Assembly (NCBI GenBank): GCA_038528235.1
Contig: JBCBEX010000002.1
Span: forward strand, 78,876 to 142,875
Direction: 5' to 3'
DNA length: 64,000 nucleotides
Source: JBCBEX01 sp038528235
GTDB taxonomy: Bacteria; Bacteroidota; Rhodothermia; Rhodothermales; Rubricoccaceae
Made by a program: the position numbers and the translations under genes. The notes below the pieces were generated by a model that was not told the DNA's origin, made no database searches, and worked only from the letters and a program-made list of their open reading frames with translations. This document shows positions 1-5,737 of the stretch, piece after piece (position 1 is the stretch's first letter; every line of letters begins with the position of its first letter).

Positions 1-84
1 GTCAGCCACGACCGAGGTTAGATTCGCGTGAGGTTAGCCGGGGCGTGCGTCGCGTATTTTGGCAGTAGACCCACTGCCCCACCG

Positions 85-732
85 ATGCTGACCCGCCGTT
101 CCCGTTCTGCCCGCGCTCTCCCGTCGAGCAACGAGGAGTGGCTCGCGGCCCTGGACGACGACCGCCGTCGTGATGCCGCGCTCGCGGCGCTGCGCCCCGT
201 TCTCGTCCGGGGCCTCCGTGCGGCGCTCGCCCGCCGCGTCCCGGCGCAGGCACACGCGCTCGCCGAGGACTTCGCGCAGGAAGCGCTGCTGCAGATCCTC
301 GACAAGCGCGACACGTTTCGCGGCGACGCCCGCTTCACAACCTGGGCGCAGAAGATCGCCGTCCGACTCGCGCTCTCCGAACTGCGGCGCAAGCGATGGG
401 AGAACGTCTCGTTCGAGGACCTGCTCCCCGACGGCAGCCGCGCCGACGACCGCCTCGGCGCCTTCGCCGACGACGCGCCCGACCCCGAACGCTCGACTGA
501 GCAGCAGCAGCTCGTGGACGCCGTCGTCGCGGCCATCGACGAGACGCTGACGGAGCGGCAACGGACGGCGATGCAGTTGCTCGTCTTCCACGGCGTCCCG
601 ATGGATGTGGCTGCCGAACGACTCGGCACCAACCGGAACGCGCTCTACAAGCTGGTGCACGACGCCCGCAAGAAGCTGCGCATCGAGTTGGCGGCTCGGG
701 GGATTCCGCTCGAAGAGCTCGGCGACCTGTAG
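85..732 (+). CDS. ECF-type RNA polymerase sigma factor
   Basis: A 215-residue sigma-70 family protein of the extracytoplasmic-function class, which redirects RNA polymerase to a stress or envelope regulon. Region 2 is seen around residues 62-105 (DFAQEALLQIL, then FTTWAQKIAVRLALSELRRKRW-like segment), and region 4 with its helix-turn-helix around 153-197 (LTERQRTAMQLLVFHGVPMDVAA). The ATG at 85 was chosen because the frame upstream (from 28) adds only a low-complexity extension with no family match. A small zinc-binding protein follows 120 bp downstream on the same strand and is the likely cognate regulator. The target regulon cannot be read from the sequence. Confidence 0.9.
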   Translation: MLTRRSRSARALPSSNEEWLAALDDDRRRDAALAALRPVLVRGLRAALARRVPAQAHALAEDFAQEALLQILDKRDTFRGDARFTTWAQKIAVRLALSELRRKRWENVSFEDLLPDGSRADDRLGAFADDAPDPERSTEQQQLVDAVVAAIDETLTERQRTAMQLLVFHGVPMDVAAERLGTNRNALYKLVHDARKKLRIELAARGIPLEELGDL

Positions 733-852
733 CGCGGGGCGTACCTTGGAATCGCCCAATTCGTTCGGGGCGCCCATTTTTTCTGGGGCGTAAGACCCGG
801 CGGCCTCGTGCCGTCTGACGGTCCTTCCATCCCAGCCGTCGCGCCTATCGTG

Positions 853-1083
853 ATGACCGATACTGCCCTCCAACACCTCGCTTCGTTCCTCGCACCCGAG
901 ATCGACCCTGAGCTCACCTGCGGGGAGTGCAATGCCCAGGCCGGGCGCTATGCCGAGCTTGTGCAGCGCGGGCAGGACCCCGCATCCGTCCTCCCCCTCG
1001 TCCAGGAACACCTGGACCATTGCCCCGAGTGCATGGAGGAGTTCCAGGCCCTCATCGACTCGATCATGGCCAACGCTTCGTGA
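853..1083 (+). CDS. Small zinc-finger protein, possible anti-sigma factor
   Basis: A 76-residue protein with a CGEC motif near the N-terminus and, further on, HLDHCPEC, which fits the H-x3-C-x2-C zinc signature of ZAS anti-sigma factors. No membrane segment is visible, so if it is an anti-sigma factor it is a soluble, sensor-less one. It follows the ECF sigma gene in the same orientation. The frame stays open back to a GTG at 808, but the ATG at 853 gives the family-like start. The anti-sigma role is inferred from motif plus neighbourhood; it could also be a stand-alone zinc-ribbon adaptor. Confidence 0.7.
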   Translation: MTDTALQHLASFLAPEIDPELTCGECNAQAGRYAELVQRGQDPASVLPLVQEHLDHCPECMEEFQALIDSIMANAS

Positions 1084-1107
1084 GCGCTCTCAGCGATCGC
1101 CTCTGTT

Positions 1108-2373
1108 CTAGACCAGCCGGTCGCCGATGAGCGTGTCCAGGCGGTGGAGGGCGATGCGGAGGCGCTGCGTGACCTCGGAGGTCGGCGCGCCCTGGCGCTT
1201 GGGGTCGAGGCCGATGTTGGCCCAGAGGTCGCGGTGCAGGTCGTTGATCACCTCGTCGCGGAGCCGGAGGCCGTGCGGGGCAAGCGCGGCGCTGATCTCC
1301 TCGCGGCGCTCGCGGATGTTGGCTAGCGTCGAGCGGTAGGCGTGCTCACACACCGTGCGGCGCTGGCTGAACGAGAAGATGTTGGTGAAGAACATCTGCG
1401 TGTCGTCGCGGCGCGGCTCGAAGAGCAGCACGTCCCGTCCGGCATATCGGTCCTCGTAGGCCGCCAGCCCGACGTTGAGTCGCGAGTGGACGAGCGTGCG
1501 CAGCGTCTGCGACATCACCGCCGGCATCCCGAGGTCCACGAGGCGACCCGGGCGGATGAAGCCCTCGTGCCGCGCAGCAGCTAGGTCCACTGGCACGATC
1601 GGGTTGACGCAGAGCACGAGGTCGGCACCCTTCTCCAGCGCCACCGAGGCATGCATCGTCTTGAGGAGGACCCCATCGACGTAGTAGTTGCCCTCGATCT
1701 CGACGGGCGGATAGAGTCCAGGCAACGCTGTCGAAGCCTGCACCGCGCGGGCGATCGGGACGTGGTCCAGCCCTGGCTCCCCGAAACGCACCGCCTCGCC
1801 CGAATCGAGGTCGGCCGCGACGATGTAGAGCTGTTGCCGGAGCCGCCGAAAGTCATTGGTGCGGCCGTCTTTCTTGAAGACACGCTCCAAGAACGCCCGG
1901 AGCGGGTCGTTGGCAAACAACCCGACCGGGACCGCGCGCGTGAGCCGGTCGATAAACGTGCCGACGACGCGCAGGTCGGTGGGATTGCGCGCCACATCCT
2001 TGAACGCATCGAAGAGCAAGCCGGGGACGCTGAGGCCGCGCTTGAGGAACTCGCCGAACGCGGGCATGAGGAAGCGCTCGGGCTGAAACGGGTGCTCGCC
2101 CGGGTCCGTCGTGACGATGCTGCGGCAGAGCTGCGAGGTCGTCAGCCCATTGGCGAGGCACGACGCCACGAACGCGCCCGCCGAGACGCCGACGTAGATC
2201 GGCACGCGGGTGAAGTCGAGCCCCTCGATGGCTTCGTCGAGGGCGCGGAGGGTGCCGATCTCGTAGATGGCTCCCTCGCCGCCGCCCCCCGCGAGCGCGA
2301 GCGCGATGGTGCTGCCAGGGCGCGAGGTCGTAGCATGGCCGTTCGGAGCGGCCCCGTTGGAGGTCGTGGGCAT
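1108..2373 (-). CDS. Patatin-like phospholipase/hydrolase
   Basis: A 421-residue patatin-family serine hydrolase, expected to use a Ser-Asp dyad on acyl-ester bonds of lipids. The glycine-rich oxyanion segment is at residues 28-34 (AGGGGEGA), the nucleophile elbow GVSAG at 62-66 (Ser64), and the catalytic aspartate in YVDGV at Asp233. Two details differ from the common pattern: the oxyanion loop reads GGGGEG rather than GGGxRG, and the Asp motif is DGV rather than DGG/DGA. No signal peptide is seen, so it is probably cytoplasmic. It lies just downstream of two phasin genes on the same strand, separated by a terminator-like hairpin. A role in PHA granule or lipid turnover is only inferred from position. 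Confidence 0.88.
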   Translation of the reverse strand: MPTTSNGAAPNGHATTSRPGSTIALALAGGGGEGAIYEIGTLRALDEAIEGLDFTRVPIYVGVSAGAFVASCLANGLTTSQLCRSIVTTDPGEHPFQPERFLMPAFGEFLKRGLSVPGLLFDAFKDVARNPTDLRVVGTFIDRLTRAVPVGLFANDPLRAFLERVFKKDGRTNDFRRLRQQLYIVAADLDSGEAVRFGEPGLDHVPIARAVQASTALPGLYPPVEIEGNYYVDGVLLKTMHASVALEKGADLVLCVNPIVPVDLAAARHEGFIRPGRLVDLGMPAVMSQTLRTLVHSRLNVGLAAYEDRYAGRDVLLFEPRRDDTQMFFTNIFSFSQRRTVCEHAYRSTLANIRERREEISAALAPHGLRLRDEVINDLHRDLWANIGLDPKRQGAPTSEVTQRLRIALHRLDTLIGDRLV

Positions 2374-2446
2374 GGGCGCGAGAGGTGGGGGAGCAGAGCG
2401 CGCAGTGTCTCAAGCCGAGACGCTGGAGAGAGGCGCGTCAGAATAA

Positions 2447-2484
2447 CAAAAAGCGCGCCGACGGGGTGGGGACGTCGACGCGCT
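2447..2484 (-). terminator. Rho-independent terminator of phasin operon
   Basis: Read on the minus strand, a 10-bp stem (AGCGCGTCGA pairing with TCGGCGCGCT, one G-T pair) is followed by a run of five T. It sits between the end of the second phasin gene and the start of the patatin gene, so it would end phasin transcription before the patatin gene. Confidence 0.7.
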
Positions 2485-2510
2485 GGGGATACGCTGTGTG
2501 GCCAGGGCGC

Positions 2511-3107
2511 TTAGCGCTTGCGGAGCTCGGCGACAGCCTTGGCAGCTTCGTCCTTGCCCTGCACCTTCTTCAGCACGGCACCGCCCACGCGGACTTCGTA
2601 CCAGCCCCCGCCGAGGTGCTTGGCCGAGATGCCGCTGTCGGCGTCGGCGCGGTCAGAGCGGAGCTTCTCGATGTTGGCGGCGAGGCGCTCGACGCTCTCG
2701 GTGAGTTCGGTGATCTCGCGGCGCGTCGGGACGCCGAGGCGGCGCATGGCCGTGGTGACGGCGTCCTGCACGTTGTGCTCGACCTTCTTGCTGGCCTCCC
2801 CCGCCACGAAGACGGCCTCGTCGCGACGCTCCAGGAGCGCGGTGGCTAGGTTCGACGCCTGCGTCTGAAGGGTGGTCACGGCGCTCTGCGCAACCTCGCG
2901 GCCGGGGACGGTGAGGTCAAACGACGCCCCCTTGTCGGTCATCTGCTTGAAGAGCTTCGTGCCTTCCTCCTCAGCGAGGGAGAGGACGCCGAGGCCCGCG
3001 AGGACGATCTTGTGCGCGAGCTCGCGCGCGTCGGCAGCGGTTGTCTGTACGGCTTCGACCTGACGCTTGGCAAGCGCGGTCAGGGGCGCTTCGTTCTGGG
3101 TAGCCAT
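2511..3107 (-). CDS. Phasin (PhaF/PhaI-type) with an unusual C-terminal domain
   Basis: A 198-residue polyhydroxyalkanoate granule-associated protein. Residues about 15-150 form the amphipathic helical phasin region, ending in the family hallmark RLGVPTRREI-x-x-L followed by a short leucine-zipper-like coiled coil. In PhaF relatives the C-terminus is usually a lysine/alanine/proline-rich DNA-binding tail. Here it is instead a compact 40-residue segment (GGGWYEVRVGG, then VQGKDEAAKAVAEL) that looks like a small beta-alpha fold. It is the second gene of a phasin pair, 116 bp after the first, and shares the PTR(R/Q) hallmark with it, suggesting gene duplication. Role inferred: granule coat protein. 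Confidence 0.85.
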   Translation of the reverse strand: MATQNEAPLTALAKRQVEAVQTTAADARELAHKIVLAGLGVLSLAEEEGTKLFKQMTDKGASFDLTVPGREVAQSAVTTLQTQASNLATALLERRDEAVFVAGEASKKVEHNVQDAVTTAMRRLGVPTRREITELTESVERLAANIEKLRSDRADADSGISAKHLGGGWYEVRVGGAVLKKVQGKDEAAKAVAELRKR

Positions 3108-3148
3108 GGGAGTTCGGTGTTGGGAGAGTCGGGAACGGGGTGGCAGCG

Positions 3149-3190
3149 GACGAGGACCGGAGCGAGGATCTCAGAGCCCCGGCCCTCGTC
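3149..3190. other. Intercistronic hairpin between the two phasin genes
   Basis: A 15-bp imperfect stem (gacgaggaccggagc against gccccggccctcgtc, 13 of 15 pairs plus wobble) with a 12-nt loop. There is no T-run on the minus strand, so it is more likely an mRNA-stabilising or processing hairpin than a terminator. It could set different levels of the two phasins. Confidence 0.4.
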
Positions 3191-3223
3191 GTTTGCCATC
3201 CTCCTGAATGGAGGTCAGACGAC

Positions 3224-3772
3224 TTACGCCTTGCGGAGGTCGTCGACCTGCTTGTTGAGCTTGGCGACGGTCGCCTGGAGGGTCTGCACGTCCTGACGCG
3301 TCGGCATGCCGATGCGGTGGAGCGCTTCGGCGACGGCCTTCTCGACCTGCGTCTGGAGGTCCTTGGCGGTCTTCTCGAAGAGCTTCTTACCCTCCTCAGC
3401 CTGCGCCTCAACAGCGCCGGTGAGCTCTTCGGTCTGCGCCTTCACAGCCTCGACGGCCTCCTCGGACTGCTTCTCGAAGCGGGTGAACTGCTCCTGCACG
3501 AACGCACGGGGGCGCTCCACGAGTTGCTGCGGCCACTCGACCTCTTCGCCGCGAGCGACGAGGTTCGTGTACGTCTTGGTGGTCTCCTCGGCCACGGCCA
3601 GGTAGGCGCCGACGCCAGCCCGGAGCACGTCGAGGGTAGTCTTGCGGACGGCCTCCGAGGCGTCGAGGGCCGTCTGCGAAGCGGTCTTGGCGGTCCGGCG
3701 AAGGTCGATGATCGCGCGTTCGACGAGCTCTTCGACCTGCTGGACGTAGGGGTTGTTGGTCTGGGTAGCCAT
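3224..3772 (-). CDS. Phasin, PHA granule-associated protein
   Basis: A 182-residue, almost entirely helical and charged protein of the poly(hydroxyalkanoate) granule-associated family. The phasin core spans about residues 8-110 (VEELVERAIIDLRRTAKTAS onward), and the C-terminal hallmark is RIGMPTRQDVQTL followed by a short heptad coiled coil. No signal peptide or membrane segment. It is the first of two phasin genes and lies directly downstream of a PhaR-type regulator on the same strand. It is expected to coat intracellular polyester granules and limit their size. Confidence 0.88.
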   Translation of the reverse strand: MATQTNNPYVQQVEELVERAIIDLRRTAKTASQTALDASEAVRKTTLDVLRAGVGAYLAVAEETTKTYTNLVARGEEVEWPQQLVERPRAFVQEQFTRFEKQSEEAVEAVKAQTEELTGAVEAQAEEGKKLFEKTAKDLQTQVEKAVAEALHRIGMPTRQDVQTLQATVAKLNKQVDDLRKA

Positions 3773-3819
3773 GGATGGTACCTCGGGGTTGGATGGATGA
3801 AACAGGTGGGGGACGTCGG

Positions 3820-4401
3820 TTAGCGGTCGCCCTGCTCGCTGGGGTTCGACCCGAGCGTGTCGAGGTGCGACTCGAGTGCTTCGAGGCGGGCGCGGAGGCG
3901 CGCCATCTCGTCGCGGATGTCGGGGCCGGGCGCGTCCGACGTGTCGTCGGCCTTCGCGCGGCTGGCGGGGGTGAAACGGTCCATGGAGGTCTTGACGAAG
4001 TCCTCGACCTGCTGCTGGACCTGGCGGACGCCTTCGCTGCTGGCGCGGACAGCCTGCTCGCCCGCACGCACGGCGGTTTCGCTGACACGCTCACTGACGC
4101 GGGCAGCGTTGAGGCTCAGCCGCTCGCCCATGCGGATCACGTCGTGCAGAAAGCCCTTCGGGAGCGTGTTGCCATCCCGGCGGCTCTCCTCGGCGATGAG
4201 TTGGGTGAGCACGGCCGCCGTGACATCTTCGCCCGTCTTGTTGTCTTCAACGCGGATCTGCGCACCATCGCGGATGTGCCGGGCGATCTCGTCGAGCGAG
4301 ATGTAGCGGCTCTGCGTGGTGTCGTAGAGCTTGCGGCTGCCATAGCGCTTGATGAGGCGCGGGGCGTCGGCGGCAGCGTCGGACTGGGGGGCGTCAGACA
4401 T
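3820..4401 (-). CDS. phaR: PhaR-type polyhydroxyalkanoate synthesis repressor
   Basis: A 193-residue regulator with the PHB/PHA accumulation DNA-binding domain at residues 15-75 (RLIKRYGSRKLYDT, then SRYISLDEIARHIRDG). This is the typical signature of PhaR, which represses phasin genes and is released when it binds nascent PHA granules. The C-terminal half is helical and ends in a coiled coil. The ATG at 4401 was chosen because it starts just before the conserved domain; the frame remains open upstream but without family-like sequence. The two phasin genes follow in the same direction, and a PHA-granule gene is divergent. Three GCGGCA motifs in the shared upstream region are candidate binding sites. 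Confidence 0.9.
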   Translation of the reverse strand: MSDAPQSDAAADAPRLIKRYGSRKLYDTTQSRYISLDEIARHIRDGAQIRVEDNKTGEDVTAAVLTQLIAEESRRDGNTLPKGFLHDVIRMGERLSLNAARVSERVSETAVRAGEQAVRASSEGVRQVQQQVEDFVKTSMDRFTPASRAKADDTSDAPGPDIRDEMARLRARLEALESHLDTLGSNPSEQGDR

Positions 4402-4451
4402 CGGAGCAAAGGGATGAAGGCGATAGCGTTGACGGCGGCTTTGACGCATTG

Positions 4452-4511
4452 CGGCATCACCTGTTCCCAATATTGACACATCGCGGCACAAACGATAGCC
4501 ACAGCGCGGCA
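4452..4511. promoter_or_regulatory. Three phased GCGGCA repeats, candidate PhaR operator
   Basis: The hexamer GCGGCA occurs at 4452-4457, 4484-4489 and 4506-4511, each in a related context (CATTGCGGCA, CATCGCGGCA, AGCGCGGCA). Start-to-start spacings are 32 and 22 bp, close to three and two helical turns. The sites lie between phaR and the divergent PHA-granule gene. Assignment as a PhaR operator is inference. Confidence 0.4.
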
Positions 4512-4635
4512 TTTCACGATGGGTTCACGGCCTGCGCGCCGCCCGTTCACGATTGCGCCCGTCTCGCCCCACCAATACCGTCGGGAGCCCGATCTTACCA
4601 GCGTCGTCTTTGCCTCTCCTCCAACCCGCCCCCCG

Positions 4636-4911
4636 ATGCCGCACATCGACGTACGCCGCCGTCACGACCTTGGCCGCGAGGCAGCCCGAACCCTCGCCAC
4701 GGAGCTAGCCGCCGACCTCGAACGGGACTACGGCGTCGATGCTCGCTGGGACGGCGACGTGCTGCGTATCGCCGGCCGCGGTGTCAAGGGTGACGTGGTC
4801 GCCACCGACACGGAGTTGCGCGTCCAGGCATCGCTGAGCATGATGATGCGTCCGCTGCGCGGCGCGCTCACCCGCGAGATCGAACGCACGCTCGACGAGG
4901 CGCTGAGATAG
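4636..4911 (+). CDS. Polyhydroxyalkanoic acid system family protein
   Basis: A 91-residue cytoplasmic protein matching the short PHA-system family found next to phasin and PHA synthase genes: an N-terminal HIDVRRRHDLG strand, an amphipathic helix (AARTLATELAADLERDYGVD), then WDGDVLRIAGRGVKGDV and a C-terminal helix. Fold and size fit the family's usual 90 or so residues. The exact biochemical role of this family is not established. The ATG at 4636 was preferred over upstream in-frame starts because the conserved region begins immediately after it. It is divergent from phaR, with candidate operator repeats between them. Confidence 0.82.
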   Translation: MPHIDVRRRHDLGREAARTLATELAADLERDYGVDARWDGDVLRIAGRGVKGDVVATDTELRVQASLSMMMRPLRGALTREIERTLDEALR

Positions 4912-4956
4912 CGGTCCCAACGCCCGCCATCTCTCCCCGATTGGCCTACCGTTTCC

Positions 4957-5541
4957 CTAGACCGGGGCATTGTTCATGATCGCCCAGACGAAGCCGACGA
5001 TCAGCAAGAAGGAGAAGAGCAAAAAGCTCATCGTGAGCAGTAGCGCCGTGTGCGTGACGCTCTCAGGCCGCTCGTAGGGAGGAATGAGGTCCTTTTCGAA
5101 GGCGTAGGCGGCGCGGGCCTTCGCGATGTCCTTCGCCAGCGCAGCCTTTTTGGCTTCTTGCTCGGCCAGGTACGCATCCACGGCGTCGTCACCGGCGGCC
5201 ACGAACCGGCCGTAGCCGCTCTGAACGGTCATCCCACCGGGCGTGGTGGCTTCCACGCGCCAAAACAGGTCCGACGCACGCACAGGCAACGTGCTGAAGA
5301 GCGTCAGCTCAGTCGCGGTGCCTGCATCGAGTTCGAGCACGTCGCCTGCAAACGACTCATCGTCGGAGATCTGAACGACGTAGCCGGTCGCGTTGGGCAC
5401 GCCGTGCCACTGGAACGATGCGGCACCGGCATCCACGAGCGCGCCGCCGAGTGGGCTGATCGGGCGCGGTACGTTCTCGGCTTGGGCCGCGCCCTTGCTC
5501 TTGGCTTGCGTGGTCGTTGGAGTTAGCAGGGCAGTAGACAT
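4957..5541 (-). CDS. Tail-anchored FN3-like membrane protein near cbb3 maturation genes
   Basis: A 194-residue protein with no N-terminal signal peptide. Residues about 30-115 form a fibronectin-III-like beta domain (SPLGGALVDAGAASFQWHGV, then GYVVQISDDESF, then FWRVEATTP), followed by a charged helix (AYLAEQEAKKAALAKDIAKA) and one strongly hydrophobic segment near the C-terminus (about 167-188). The predicted topology is a tail anchor with the FN3-like domain in the cytoplasm. It lies 40 bp after ccoS on the same strand and is probably transcribed with the cbb3 maturation genes. I do not recognise a named family; a role in oxidase biogenesis is only positional inference. Confidence 0.7.
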   Translation of the reverse strand: MSTALLTPTTTQAKSKGAAQAENVPRPISPLGGALVDAGAASFQWHGVPNATGYVVQISDDESFAGDVLELDAGTATELTLFSTLPVRASDLFWRVEATTPGGMTVQSGYGRFVAAGDDAVDAYLAEQEAKKAALAKDIAKARAAYAFEKDLIPPYERPESVTHTALLLTMSFLLFSFLLIVGFVWAIMNNAPV

Positions 5542-5581
5542 GATGGGTTGAGTCAGGTGAACGCGGTCAGGAATGGACCTC

Positions 5582-5737
5582 TCAGGACGAAGGGACATGA
5601 TCATCCTCAATCAGGATGCGGAGCGCCGGCGTCTCGACATCGTCGAACTGCCCAGAGCGGACAGCCCAGCGGAACGCGAGCACGCCAGCCCCAGCGAGGA
5701 GGAGGGCGAGCGGGATCAGGACGTAGAGGACAGCCAT
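5582..5737 (-). CDS. ccoS: cbb3-type cytochrome oxidase assembly protein CcoS
   Basis: A 51-residue protein whose N-terminal membrane segment begins MAVLYVLIPLALLLAGAGV, followed by AFRWAVRSGQFDDVETPALR. The segment GQFDD followed by a short acidic tail is the recognisable CcoS pattern. CcoS is needed to insert haem or copper cofactors into the cbb3 oxidase catalytic subunit. Its ATG at 5737 overlaps the end of ccoI by 22 bp, and the order ccoG-H-I-S matches known cbb3 biogenesis operons. Confidence 0.9.
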   Translation of the reverse strand: MAVLYVLIPLALLLAGAGVLAFRWAVRSGQFDDVETPALRILIEDDHVPSS

